A stretch of DNA of 64,000 bases from Flavobacteriaceae bacterium (GTDB taxonomy: Bacteria > Bacteroidota > Bacteroidia > Flavobacteriales > Flavobacteriaceae), in NCBI GenBank assembly GCA_022428005.1, contig JAKMDI010000002.1, positions 92,496 through 156,495 on the forward strand. The letters run 5' to 3'. Position numbers and translations under genes: made by a program. The first letter of the stretch is position 1; each line of letters starts with the position of its first letter. Below the pieces are notes generated by a model. That model ran no database searches. It was given only the letters and a program-made list of their open reading frames with translations, and had not been told where the DNA came from. This document shows, in pieces, positions 1 to 8,888 of this stretch.

Positions 1-97
1 CAACGCTGCCAACAGAGCTAAGAACAGAAGAACAAGAATTGTGGTTCTTCCAAAACTGGATCAGTTCTACGACTTGATTCAACAAGGCATGCAATAA
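1..97 (+). CDS. OmpA/MotB-family outer-membrane protein, C-terminal end (5' partial)
   Basis: Reading from base 2, an open frame encodes 31 residues, beginning NAANRAKNRRTRIVVLPK and ending in QGMQ at a TAA at 95-97. The N-R-A-K-N-R-R stretch is the conserved end of the peptidoglycan-binding OmpA/MotB domain. The following tail (PKLDQFYDLI) is characteristic of flavobacterial OmpA-family proteins. Members anchor the outer membrane to peptidoglycan. The rest of the gene lies upstream of the window. An intrinsic terminator follows 18 bases after the stop. The family call rests on a short tail only. Confidence 0.7.
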   Translation, partial: NAANRAKNRRTRIVVLPKLDQFYDLIQQGMQ

Positions 98-114
98 ACA
101 TTGCACTGATTTCT

Positions 115-147
115 AAAAAGCACTCTTTCGGGAGTGCTTTTTTTTTA
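115..147. terminator. Bidirectional intrinsic terminator between convergent genes
   Basis: An 11-bp stem, AAAAAGCACTC (115-125) with GAGTGCTTTTT (132-142), encloses a 6-base loop and is followed by a T run on the plus strand. The A run on the other side provides a T run for minus-strand transcripts. It separates the OmpA-type gene from the convergent yciO-like gene, whose stop codon (145-147) lies in the T tract. Confidence 0.85.
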
Positions 148-762
148 TAATAAATTTAAATCCCCCTTGCCTGCTCTTAAAATTTCTGGGGAAGTTCCGC
201 AGAGATCGACAATTGTAGAGGGAATGTTCCCTCCGAATCCATCGGCCAACATCAAATCTATTTTATCCTGCCACCGATCGAAGATTATCTCTGGATCTGT
301 TGTGTAGTCCAGTATCTCATCTTCATCATGTAATGAAGTCGTGATCAGGGGGACTTCAATAAAATCCATCAAAGAGTCCAGGATGGGATGAAAAGCCATT
401 CTAACACCAATCGATTTTCTTTTTTCAAAAGGCTTGGGCAATTTTAGCGAAGGAAGGATAAAGGTATATGGACCTGGCAAACAGCGTTTTAATAGCTTAA
501 AAGTAGGGTTGTTTAATGGTTTGACGTATTTTGATAAATCACTGAAATCTCTTATAAAAAAACTAAAAGAAGCCTTTTCCAAACGAACGGCTTTCAGGTC
601 TGCCAAGCGTTGCAGTCCAAGGGTGTTGTTACTCAGACACCCCAAGGCATAAACAGTATCGGTAGGATAGATGATCACGCCCCCCTCTCCGAGGGTCTTT
701 GCTGCTTGTGCAATCAATTTCAAATTGGGATTGGAGTTGTAGAATTGTAAAACTGATCCCAT
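145..762 (-). CDS. YciO-type member of the Sua5/YciO/YrdC family
   Basis: 205 aa, one YrdC-like domain. The N-terminus carries the family signature G-G-V-I-I-Y-P-T-D-T-V-Y-A-L-G (about residues 27-41), which binds nucleotide or RNA. Length and C-terminal layout (PLITTSLHD..., then DLMLADGFGG and STIVDL) resemble E. coli YciO rather than TsaC/Sua5, because the Ser-x-Asn element typical of true threonylcarbamoyl-AMP synthases is replaced by T-T-S-L. Automatic annotation would call it L-threonylcarbamoyladenylate synthase; the t6A role is therefore uncertain. It is translationally coupled to the helicase gene: the upstream stop and this ATG overlap as TGATG at 760-764. It ends in the shared terminator at 115-147. 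Confidence 0.8.
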   Translation of the reverse strand: MGSVLQFYNSNPNLKLIAQAAKTLGEGGVIIYPTDTVYALGCLSNNTLGLQRLADLKAVRLEKASFSFFIRDFSDLSKYVKPLNNPTFKLLKRCLPGPYTFILPSLKLPKPFEKRKSIGVRMAFHPILDSLMDFIEVPLITTSLHDEDEILDYTTDPEIIFDRWQDKIDLMLADGFGGNIPSTIVDLCGTSPEILRAGKGDLNLL

Positions 763-3098
763 CAGTCTTTGACTTTTAATTTAGCAAAACGCAAAAGTAA
801 ATGTTTTTGTCCTACCCCTTTAAAATCGATTAGCGCTTTTTTATCATTACCCTTTCCTTCAATGGTGAGAACTTCTCCATATCCAAAACGGGCATGTTCG
901 ACCCTTTTCCCCACTTCCAAGCCGATTGTCTCCTGGGAAAAATCTGTTGTATCATTTGCGTCAGAGGCGTTGATTTTCCTCAGTTTACCCAATTGATTTT
1001 GACTGGGTGCAGTATTGATTTTGGTGGTGCTTCCCGCCGGTGGATTGACTTTTTTGGGAGTCTGATATCCTCCAAAAACACCTTTGTCTATCATCGGTTT
1101 AAAGACATAATCGTCTTTTGGAATAATATAATCGAGGTATTTTTCATCCATTTCCTCTATAAAACGGCTGGGTTCGGCATCCACCAATTTGCCCCAGCGG
1201 TATCGCGATAAAGTATAGGTGAGTATGGCTTTTTGCTCAGCACGTGTTAGCGCCACATAAAAAAGTCGCCGCTCCTCCTCCAGCTCGCTTCTTGTGTTTA
1301 AGCTCAGGGCAGACGGAAACAAATCTTCCTCCATTCCTACTATAAAAACCACAGGAAACTCCAGTCCTTTGGACAAGTGAATCGTCATTAGATAAACGAA
1401 ATCCTCATCTCCTTCTGTTTCGGTATCAAAATCCGTAGCCAAAGCAACGTCTTCCAAAAATTCACTTAAGTTGCCTTTAGCATCTGCCAATTCTTTTTGA
1501 CCTTCAACAAAATCTCGTATACCATTGAGCAGCTCCTCAATGTTTTCAACCTTTGAGACCCCTTCTGGCGTACCGTCTTTTTTTAATTCCAAAACCAATC
1601 CGCTCTTTTTGGTGACCAAATCGGCTATTTCAAAGGCATTCGACTTTTCATTTTCAATTTTTAAACTCAAAATTAAATCTACAAAACCTTCAATTTTCTT
1701 TAAGGTACCTGCATTCAATCCTAAGTTCAGTTGTGAGGCCTTCTCAAGGGTTTCAAAAAGGGAAAGATCATTGTGCTTGGCGCCAATAATCAGCTTATCC
1801 AAAGTAGTCTGTCCAATTCCACGAGCAGGATAATTGAGCACGCGTTTCAGGCTTTCTTCATCTTTCGGGTTAATGAGTAATCGCAAATAGGCCAAAAGGT
1901 CTTTTATTTCCTTTCTCTGATAAAAAGAGAGCCCACCATATATTCGGTAAGGGATGTCTCGTTTTCGCAAAGCGTCTTCTATGGCTCTGGATTGGGCGTT
2001 GGTGCGGTAAAGAATTGCGAATTCTCTATTTTGTCGCTGCTCTTGCATTTTCTGCTCAAAGATCTGCGCTGCCACTTCCCTGCCCTCGTCTGCGTCTGTA
2101 TTGCAACGTTGCACCTTTATTTTGCTCCCTTCAAGGTTGGAGGTCCACACCACCTTTTCGATTTTATTTTTATTGTGACTAATGATTGAATTCGCTGCGT
2201 TTACAATATTCTTGGTCGAACGGTAATTTTGTTCCAACCGGTACAATTTTACACCATCGTAATCCTTTTGGAAATTGAGAATGTTGTTGATGTTTGCCCC
2301 GCGAAAACCATAAATACTCTGTGCGTCGTCGCCAACCACACAGATATTTTGGAATTTATCGGACAATGCTCTCACAATCAGGTATTGGGAATGGTTGGTG
2401 TCTTGGTACTCATCGACAAGGATGTAGCGAAAGCGGTCTTGATATTTAGCCAAAACCGAGGGATGCAGGTTTAGTAACTCGTTTGTTTTCAGTAGCAGGT
2501 CGTCAAAATCCATAGCGCCAGCCTTAAAACAACGATCTACATATTCTTTGTAAATCTCCCCTATTTTAGGACGTCGGGAAAGCAGGTCGGCCTCCTGAAC
2601 ATCAGGGTCATTAAAATAAGCTTTTACCGTGATCAGACTGTTTTTAAATGATGAAATTCTGTTGCGAATCTGTTTGAACTTGTAAACATCTTTGTCCAAT
2701 CCCATTTCCTTTATGATCGATGCGATCAAGCGCCCGCTATCTTGGGTATCATAGATAGTAAAGTCTCTGGGGAAACCTAATTTATCCGCCTCTTGCCTTA
2801 AAATCCTGGCAAAAACAGAATGAAACGTACCCATCCATAGATTTTTGGCTTCTCCCTCGCCCACCAATGTGGCGATTCGGGCTTTCATCTCCCGAGAGGC
2901 TTTGTTGGTAAAAGTTAATGCTAGTATAGAAAAAGCATCTACCCCTTGATCCATCAAATGGGCTATACGAAAAGTCAAAACACGTGTTTTGCCAGAGCCC
3001 GCCCCAGCAATTACCATCAATGGCCCATCCTTGTGGAGCACGGGTGCTAATTGTGATTCATTAAGCTCTTCTAGGTAATTGGAAGCAGTATCATTCAC
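762..3098 (-). CDS. UvrD/PcrA-type superfamily 1 DNA helicase
   Basis: 778 aa, normal for UvrD/PcrA. ATP-dependent 3'-5' helicase of excision repair and replication restart. Visible motifs are the Q-motif region LNESQLAPVL, Walker A GAGSGKT (about residues 32-38), motif Ia TFTNKASREM, Walker B DEYQDTN, motif III GDDAQSIYGFRGA, motif V TIHLSKGLEFPVVF and motif VI VALTRAEQ. A C-terminal Tudor-like element (VEHARFGYGEVLTIEGKG) is present, as in PcrA. The start is GTG at 3098; no in-frame ATG lies close upstream and MNDTASNYLEELNESQ matches the usual N-terminus. It is transcribed before the yciO-like gene and divergently from recG, across a 189-bp spacer that contains one isolated TTATCCACA sequence at 3149-3157. 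Confidence 0.95.
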   Translation of the reverse strand: MNDTASNYLEELNESQLAPVLHKDGPLMVIAGAGSGKTRVLTFRIAHLMDQGVDAFSILALTFTNKASREMKARIATLVGEGEAKNLWMGTFHSVFARILRQEADKLGFPRDFTIYDTQDSGRLIASIIKEMGLDKDVYKFKQIRNRISSFKNSLITVKAYFNDPDVQEADLLSRRPKIGEIYKEYVDRCFKAGAMDFDDLLLKTNELLNLHPSVLAKYQDRFRYILVDEYQDTNHSQYLIVRALSDKFQNICVVGDDAQSIYGFRGANINNILNFQKDYDGVKLYRLEQNYRSTKNIVNAANSIISHNKNKIEKVVWTSNLEGSKIKVQRCNTDADEGREVAAQIFEQKMQEQRQNREFAILYRTNAQSRAIEDALRKRDIPYRIYGGLSFYQRKEIKDLLAYLRLLINPKDEESLKRVLNYPARGIGQTTLDKLIIGAKHNDLSLFETLEKASQLNLGLNAGTLKKIEGFVDLILSLKIENEKSNAFEIADLVTKKSGLVLELKKDGTPEGVSKVENIEELLNGIRDFVEGQKELADAKGNLSEFLEDVALATDFDTETEGDEDFVYLMTIHLSKGLEFPVVFIVGMEEDLFPSALSLNTRSELEEERRLFYVALTRAEQKAILTYTLSRYRWGKLVDAEPSRFIEEMDEKYLDYIIPKDDYVFKPMIDKGVFGGYQTPKKVNPPAGSTTKINTAPSQNQLGKLRKINASDANDTTDFSQETIGLEVGKRVEHARFGYGEVLTIEGKGNDKKALIDFKGVGQKHLLLRFAKLKVKD

Positions 3099-3287
3099 AT
3101 TTTAAAATTAATGTAATATTTAAAAACTATAAAGCCTTGATACTATAGTTATCCACAGCTTTATAATGTTCTATGTTTACTTTACGGAATAAATTCAATG
3201 TGCTTTGAAGGCTATTTATCTTAAATTTACGGAAGTTGTAAACAATTCAAATCGAACCTTTCTTAAATCAATTATTTTAGAGGGATT

Positions 3288-5387
3288 ATGGATGTACTGC
3301 AAACTCCAATTGAATACTTAAAAGGTGTTGGTCCAAACAGAGCCAATATGCTCAAGCAAGAATTAAACATCTTTACTTTCCAGGATTTACTGCATTTTTT
3401 TCCCCATCGATACATCGACCGATCGACTTTCTACAAAATCAAAGACCTGCCCGAAAACTCCTCTGAGGTTCAGATCAAAGGAAGGGTAATCAAAACCGAA
3501 CTGATACCTCAAAAAAGAGGGAAACGACTGGTAGCCACTTTTTCGGATGGAGAAAACACTATGGAACTGGTCTGGTTCAGAGGCCACCAGTGGATCAAAG
3601 AAAGTTTAAAATTAAATACAGATTATGTGATTTTTGGTAGGCTGAATTGGTATGGAAAGCGGCCCAATATACCCCACCCTGAAATGGAAATAGAAGAACA
3701 TTTCAACAAGGGCTTTTCAAAAAAGCTACAGGCCGTTTACCCCAGTACCGAAAAACTACTATCGAAAGGCATTTCCCAAAGGGTCATGATCAAAATGATG
3801 GAGGAACTGTTGCGCACCCTTAAAAACCCCTTTCTTGAAACCCTAACGGAAAACCTACTAAACACTTACCATTTTATTGATAAAAACGAAGCCCTTAAAA
3901 ACATTCATTTCCCAATAGATCAAAACACTCTAACTGCGGCTCAAAATCGTTTGAAATACGAGGAACTGTTTTACTTACAACTTCAGTTATTGATGAAAAA
4001 CCTACAACGCAAACAAAAAATTAAAGGTTTTGTTTTTCAAAAAGTAGGTGCTCATTTTAATAACTTTTTTGAGCATCATTTGCCTTTTGACCTTACCGAA
4101 GCACAAAAAAAAGTGGTCAGAGAAATACGAAAAGATACAGGAGATGGAAAACAGATGAACCGCTTGTTGCAAGGAGATGTTGGCTCGGGAAAAACCATTG
4201 TCGCCCTTTTGACGATGTTGATCGCAGCAGATAACGGTTTTCAATCTTGCCTGATGGCACCAACAGAAATATTAGCAAAACAACATTTTCAATCGCTAAA
4301 ATCCTTGATTGGTGACCTGGGAATCTCGCTGGCATTGTTAACTGGTAGCTCCACCAAGAAAGAAAGAGAAGAGCTCGCCATCGCCCTGGAGGAGGGATCT
4401 TTGAACCTGCTTATTGGAACACACGCTGTAATTGAAGATCGTGTAAAGTTTAAAAATTTAGGCTTGGCAGTGGTAGATGAACAACACCGTTTTGGTGTGG
4501 CCCAAAGGGCAAAATTATGGCGTAAGAATAAAATCCCTCCACATGTTCTCGTTATGACGGCTACACCCATACCCAGAACTTTGGCGATGAGTGTATATGG
4601 AGATTTAGACATCTCTGTCATCGATGAACTTCCGCCTGGAAGAAAACAGGTTAAAACCTTTCACCGTTATGACAGCAATCGCCTCAAGGTTTTTAAATTT
4701 CTGAGCGATGAAATTGAAAAAGGAAGACAGATCTATATCGTCTATCCCCTAATCCAAGAATCAGAAAAAATGGACTATAAGGACCTGATGGATGGTTACG
4801 AGAGTATTTCTCGAGCCTTTCCCGCTCCAAAGTATCAAATCAGTATCGTTCATGGAAAAATGAATGCCAAGGATAAGGATTATGAAATGGATCGATTCCT
4901 TAAAAAACAAACCCAAATCATGGTCGCCACCACAGTGATAGAAGTAGGGGTCAACATCCCAAATGCCTCAGTGATGGTCATAGAGAGTGCTGAACGGTTT
5001 GGACTTTCACAACTTCACCAGTTAAGGGGACGTGTCGGGCGCGGAAACGACCAAAGTTATTGCATACTGATGAGCAGTCACAAATTGAGCAATGAAGCAA
5101 AAACCCGATTGGAAACCATGACAGCAACCACCGATGGTTTTAAAATTGCAGAGGTAGATTTAAAGCTGAGGGGACCCGGAGACCTTATGGGTACCCAGCA
5201 AAGTGGAATCTTACAGCTTAAAATAGCCGACATCATTAAGGACAATCAATGGCTTAAAACAGCGCGTAGCGATGCACATCAACTGCTGAGAGCGGATCCG
5301 CAATTGAATGCCCAAAGCAATTTGCGCCTTAAACAAACATTGGCAAAAATGAAAACCTATCAAAACATATGGAATTATATCAGTTAA
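3288..5387 (+). CDS. recG: ATP-dependent DNA helicase RecG
   Basis: 699 aa, full length. RecG remodels stalled forks, Holliday junctions and R-loops. The N-terminal wedge/OB region (about 1-160, beginning TPIEYLKGVGPNRANML) is followed by a helicase core with Walker A GDVGSGKT (about residue 296), the RecG-typical DEQHRFGVAQR box, MTATPIPRTLAM, and the C-terminal motifs ESAERFGLSQLHQLRGRVGRG and LRGPGDLMGTQQSG. The ATG at 3288 has no Shine-Dalgarno sequence. It is divergent from the uvrD-type gene and followed 61 bases later by pheT, which has its own -7-like box. Nothing is missing from the family pattern. Confidence 0.97.
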   Translation: MDVLQTPIEYLKGVGPNRANMLKQELNIFTFQDLLHFFPHRYIDRSTFYKIKDLPENSSEVQIKGRVIKTELIPQKRGKRLVATFSDGENTMELVWFRGHQWIKESLKLNTDYVIFGRLNWYGKRPNIPHPEMEIEEHFNKGFSKKLQAVYPSTEKLLSKGISQRVMIKMMEELLRTLKNPFLETLTENLLNTYHFIDKNEALKNIHFPIDQNTLTAAQNRLKYEELFYLQLQLLMKNLQRKQKIKGFVFQKVGAHFNNFFEHHLPFDLTEAQKKVVREIRKDTGDGKQMNRLLQGDVGSGKTIVALLTMLIAADNGFQSCLMAPTEILAKQHFQSLKSLIGDLGISLALLTGSSTKKEREELAIALEEGSLNLLIGTHAVIEDRVKFKNLGLAVVDEQHRFGVAQRAKLWRKNKIPPHVLVMTATPIPRTLAMSVYGDLDISVIDELPPGRKQVKTFHRYDSNRLKVFKFLSDEIEKGRQIYIVYPLIQESEKMDYKDLMDGYESISRAFPAPKYQISIVHGKMNAKDKDYEMDRFLKKQTQIMVATTVIEVGVNIPNASVMVIESAERFGLSQLHQLRGRVGRGNDQSYCILMSSHKLSNEAKTRLETMTATTDGFKIAEVDLKLRGPGDLMGTQQSGILQLKIADIIKDNQWLKTARSDAHQLLRADPQLNAQSNLRLKQTLAKMKTYQNIWNYIS

Positions 5388-5411
5388 GAAAAAACCTTTT
5401 ACTTAGATTGT

Positions 5412-5419
5412 TATCTTTG
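5412..5419 (+). promoter_or_regulatory. Bacteroidetes -7 box (TAnnTTTG) upstream of pheT
   Basis: TATCTTTG at 5412-5419 fits the Bacteroidetes primary-sigma -7 element. Assuming initiation 5 nt past the G, the start would be near 5424 with a 25-nt leader. No convincing TTG -33 element is visible at 17-21 bp, so the call rests on the -7 box alone. Confidence 0.45.
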
Positions 5420-5448
5420 CGCTTTGATTTAAAAGTCTCTAACACCCG

Positions 5449-7884
5449 ATGAAAATATCATATAATTGGATCAAACAATTCCTGAAAATTGACCTCCACC
5501 ACGATGAGGTTGCTGAAATACTGACTGACTTGGGGTTAGAGGTTGAGGGGATTAGTGTTTATGAATCTGTAAAAGGGGGGCTTGCTGGAGTTGTGGTAGG
5601 CGAAGTCATGGCATGTGACCAGCATCCTAATGCAGACCGTCTAAAGCTAACACACGTAGATCTTGGTGAAGTCCAAGTTCCTATTGTTTGTGGGGCGCCA
5701 AATGTTGCCAAAGGACAAAAAGTCGCTGTCGCTACCGTGGGAACATCTCTTTACGATGCCTCGGGAAAAGCTTTTGAAATCAAGAAAAGTAAAATAAGGG
5801 GCGAGCTAAGCCAGGGAATGATTTGTGCTGAAGACGAACTCGGATTGGGCGATGCTCACGAGGGTATCATGGTATTGGACCCTGATCTAAAAAATGGTAC
5901 CCCTTGCAACCAAGTATTTGATATAGAAACCGATCGAGTTTTTGAAATTGGACTAACGCCCAATCGTGCGGATGCCATGAGTCATATGGGAGTTGCCAGA
6001 GATTTAAGGGCTTACTTTCTGTATAAAAACATCTCTCACAAATGGTCTTCACCACCCACGGACCGTTTCAATATTATTACCTCTGACAAAAAGTTTAGCG
6101 TGGCGGTGGAAGATGTAAAAAAAGCGCCAAAATATGTCGGAGTAAACATTTATGGACTAAAAATTGGTCCCTCCCCCATGTGGCTTCAAAACAGATTGAA
6201 GGCCTTGGGAATATCCCCTAAAAATAATGTTGTAGACATAACAAATTATGTACTTCACGACCTTGGACAGCCCCTTCACGCTTTTGATCTCAACAAAATT
6301 GAAGGGGGTATCATCGTCAAAACCGTCAAGAAAAACAACTCTTTTACTACCCTCGATGGGGTGAAGCGAAATTTGGATGAGGAGGACCTTATGATCTGTG
6401 ATCATGAAAAACCACTGTGCTTGGCGGGGATCTATGGTGGATTGGATTCTGGAGTGAGCGAAAACACCGAAAGTATATTTTTGGAAAGTGCCTATTTCGA
6501 CCCTGTAAGCATCAGAAAAACTGCCAAAAGACATGGGCTTAATACAGATGCCTCTTTTCGGTTTGAAAGGGGAATAGACCCTGAAATAACAACATATGCA
6601 CTAAAATTGGCCGCTAACCTAATCACCGAAATCGCCGGGGGTACTGTAGAAGGTAAACTACACGAAATCATACAAGATTTACCTGAAAAGTCAAAGTTCA
6701 TGTTGCATTATGATCTGATTAATAATACAGTAGGGCAAGAAATATCTAAAGAAGTGATTTCAATGATTTTAAACGGTCTTGAAATTGACATAATCTCCTC
6801 AACAGAAGAAGCCATGTTGGTTGAAATTCCTTTGTACCGTGTTGATGTCACCCGCCCTGCGGATGTCATCGAGGAAATTCTCAGGGTATATGGGTACAAC
6901 AACATTGCCACCTCCGAGATATTGCAAAGCAATGTGCCCGAGTTTACTCCTTTTGACGATCATCGAGTCGCAGAAAAAATTTCAAATCAATTGGTGGGAC
7001 TTGGCTTTAACGAAATAATGAACAACTCCATCACTACCCCTCAACATGAAGGAATTTCCCAGAGTATCAAATCAATTGAGGGAGTTAATATTATTAACCC
7101 CTTGGGAAAAGAACTTTCTCAAATGAGAACTTCTTTACTTCCAGGAGTTTTAGAAGTAATCGCCTTTAACCTGAACCGCCAATCAAAATTGCTGAAGCTA
7201 TTTGAGTTGGGTAAAATTTATCGTCATGATAAAAATAACGGGGTACAAAAGGGTTTTGGAGAGGAGAAACACATTGCCTTGGCATTGACTGGACCCATTT
7301 ATGAGGAGCACTGGGACTCCAACCACTCCCCCCAAACCTTCTATTACTTAAAAGGGATTCTTGAGGCAATACTTCCCCACAGCAGTGCACAACTTTGGGA
7401 AGAAAGCCAAAGTAAAAAAGATATTTTTTCTGATGGATTACAATACACCTTGGCTGGAAAAGAGCTCCTAAATTTTGGATATGTAAAACGTGAAATTCTG
7501 AGTCAATTTGAAGTGAATCAAGAAGTACTCTACGCAGAATTCAATTTCAATGAAATGGCCCATGCCATAAGAAATAATAATATCAAGTATACAGAAATCC
7601 CAAAATTCCCAGGGGTTAGAAGAGATTTTGCCTTACTACTAAACAGTGATGTTTCATTTGATTCTTTAAAGAGCTTAGCTTTATCTACTGAAAAAAAGAT
7701 ATTAAAAAAAGTAGCTCTTTTTGATGTATATCAGGGAGATAAGCTTCCTGAGGGGAAAAAATCGTATGGCGTCAGTTTTTATTTTCAGGACCACAAAAAA
7801 ACATTAACCGACCAATATGTGGACAAAATAATGGGTAAGTTGCAAAAACAGTTTGAGAAAGAATTTGGAGCAAAACTCCGTTAA
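5449..7884 (+). CDS. pheT: Phenylalanyl-tRNA synthetase beta subunit
   Basis: 811 aa, standard bacterial beta chain of the alpha2-beta2 enzyme that charges tRNA-Phe. Domains in order: N-terminal region, EMAP-like tRNA-binding fold (about 40-150, VVVGEVMACDQHPNADRLKLTHVDLG), B3/B4 editing domain with RFERGIDP near 375, the B5 domain, a catalytic-like module, and the C-terminal ferredoxin-fold anticodon-binding domain (from about 715, FPGVRRDFALLL...). ATG at 5449 gives MKISYNWIKQFL, the canonical start. pheS is not adjacent. Two small hypothetical genes follow on the same strand. Confidence 0.97.
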   Translation: MKISYNWIKQFLKIDLHHDEVAEILTDLGLEVEGISVYESVKGGLAGVVVGEVMACDQHPNADRLKLTHVDLGEVQVPIVCGAPNVAKGQKVAVATVGTSLYDASGKAFEIKKSKIRGELSQGMICAEDELGLGDAHEGIMVLDPDLKNGTPCNQVFDIETDRVFEIGLTPNRADAMSHMGVARDLRAYFLYKNISHKWSSPPTDRFNIITSDKKFSVAVEDVKKAPKYVGVNIYGLKIGPSPMWLQNRLKALGISPKNNVVDITNYVLHDLGQPLHAFDLNKIEGGIIVKTVKKNNSFTTLDGVKRNLDEEDLMICDHEKPLCLAGIYGGLDSGVSENTESIFLESAYFDPVSIRKTAKRHGLNTDASFRFERGIDPEITTYALKLAANLITEIAGGTVEGKLHEIIQDLPEKSKFMLHYDLINNTVGQEISKEVISMILNGLEIDIISSTEEAMLVEIPLYRVDVTRPADVIEEILRVYGYNNIATSEILQSNVPEFTPFDDHRVAEKISNQLVGLGFNEIMNNSITTPQHEGISQSIKSIEGVNIINPLGKELSQMRTSLLPGVLEVIAFNLNRQSKLLKLFELGKIYRHDKNNGVQKGFGEEKHIALALTGPIYEEHWDSNHSPQTFYYLKGILEAILPHSSAQLWEESQSKKDIFSDGLQYTLAGKELLNFGYVKREILSQFEVNQEVLYAEFNFNEMAHAIRNNNIKYTEIPKFPGVRRDFALLLNSDVSFDSLKSLALSTEKKILKKVALFDVYQGDKLPEGKKSYGVSFYFQDHKKTLTDQYVDKIMGKLQKQFEKEFGAKLR

Positions 7885-7963
7885 CAGCCTTTTTAAAACT
7901 GTTTTCATTTTTGACTGTTGTTTTAACCTATTTTTTTGCTAATTTTACAATGCGAAAAGATAT

Positions 7964-8635
7964 ATGATGATGAAGTTCCTCCCTCCCACTCAAATTGACC
8001 GTATTTTAGAGAAAGTTTCCCAGCAAGATACTTTTGATCCAAAAGCGCTTTTAAAAAGTGCTGAATCCTCAGAGAGCATTAACAATTTCGATTTTGACCT
8101 TTTGGAAAGTCATAAGATTTTTCATTTGGATCAAATCAGAGAAGTTTGTATTGACTACCGATTGCGCTTTCTTGACCTCAAATACTTTAAAGGTAATGTG
8201 CCCAAAGAGGCCATTGCGAAGATCTCAGCATTGGAAAAGAATCACGACACCACCCTGGACAACTTCAAGGTCATGGCGCCTTCTGTGCTTTTTAGATTAA
8301 AAAAAGCCGATGACCCACTACTTTTCGTCCCGCTGGGGAATAAATATTTCTACCTGATTCACAAGTGGGGAGACGATCTCTCGTTTTTCAGAAAAGCTTG
8401 GGCGTGGTCCTTTAAGAACATTTGGAACCTTTTGATCACCGTAATGGTCGTTAGTTTTTTTGCTACACTGATCACACCTTATCAAATTTTCACCAAATCC
8501 CCTACTCCTTCCACCTTTTGGATGTTATTCTTTTTTATGTTTAAAGCCATTGCCTCTATTGTATTATTTTATGGCTTTGCGTTGGGCAAGAATTTTAATC
8601 CAGCTATTTGGAACAACCGTTACGATAAAACATAG
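7964..8635 (+). CDS. Conserved-looking membrane protein of unknown function
   Basis: 223 aa; I do not recognise a named family. The first 145 residues are soluble and charged. Two hydrophobic segments follow (about residues 150-172, NLLITVMVVSFFATLI..., and about 183-207, TFWMLFFFMFKAIASIVLFYGFAL), and then a short polar tail, so a two-pass inner-membrane protein with a cytoplasmic N-terminal domain is plausible. Three start choices exist (ATG at 7964 and 7967, with AAG next). A TAATTTTA element at 7940-7947 could be a weak -7 box. The next gene starts 8 bases downstream, so the two are probably co-transcribed. Confidence 0.7.
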   Translation: MMMKFLPPTQIDRILEKVSQQDTFDPKALLKSAESSESINNFDFDLLESHKIFHLDQIREVCIDYRLRFLDLKYFKGNVPKEAIAKISALEKNHDTTLDNFKVMAPSVLFRLKKADDPLLFVPLGNKYFYLIHKWGDDLSFFRKAWAWSFKNIWNLLITVMVVSFFATLITPYQIFTKSPTPSTFWMLFFFMFKAIASIVLFYGFALGKNFNPAIWNNRYDKT

Positions 8636-8643
8636 CCGCTGCA

Positions 8644-8862
8644 ATGCCCCATAATTTTGTGTTGATTTACCGAGGAAGTCCGATCAATGTTATGTGTTTG
8701 TCTGATGCTCTTTCCACTAAAGGGATCGTTCCTATTGTCAAAGACCCACAAGAATCCGCCCGTTTGGCAGGGTTCGCAAGTATGACCCAGCAGCAGACGC
8801 TATGGGTACACAAAAGTGAAGAGCAACAAGCCCTACAATCACTAAAATCGCTCGCCCTTTAA
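8644..8862 (+). CDS. DUF2007-type small protein (putative signal-transducing protein)
   Basis: 72 aa. The pattern (VLIYRGSPINVMCLSDALSTKGI near the N-terminus, then a hydrophobic-polar strand and L-W-V near residue 53) matches the short ferredoxin-like DUF2007 proteins, often labelled putative prokaryotic signal-transducing protein. No enzymatic motif is visible. It starts 8 bases after the membrane-protein gene and probably shares its transcript. The function is not known from the sequence. Confidence 0.65.
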   Translation: MPHNFVLIYRGSPINVMCLSDALSTKGIVPIVKDPQESARLAGFASMTQQQTLWVHKSEEQQALQSLKSLAL

Positions 8863-8875
8863 TTTTTATATTTTT

Positions 8876-8883
8876 TATATTTG
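8876..8883 (+). promoter_or_regulatory. -7 box abutting the start of the DUF2490 gene
   Basis: TATATTTG at 8876-8883 matches TAnnTTTG exactly. With initiation 5 nt after the G, the mRNA would start at 8888, one base before the ATG at 8889, giving a nearly leaderless transcript. The upstream region is T-rich and lacks a clear TTG at the usual distance. Confidence 0.5.
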
Positions 8884-8888
8884 CGCTT

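Noticed and set aside
434..652. Short plus-strand open frame over the yciO-like gene, and many similar overlapping frames
   Set aside because: Lies fully inside a well-supported gene on the other strand and resembles no protein; the same applies to other overlapping short frames (for example 4289-4621, 23961-24419 and 31967-32491).
3149..3157. TTATCCACA as an origin/DnaA-box cluster
   Set aside because: Single copy in an intergenic spacer with no second box, dnaA gene or AT-rich unwinding region.
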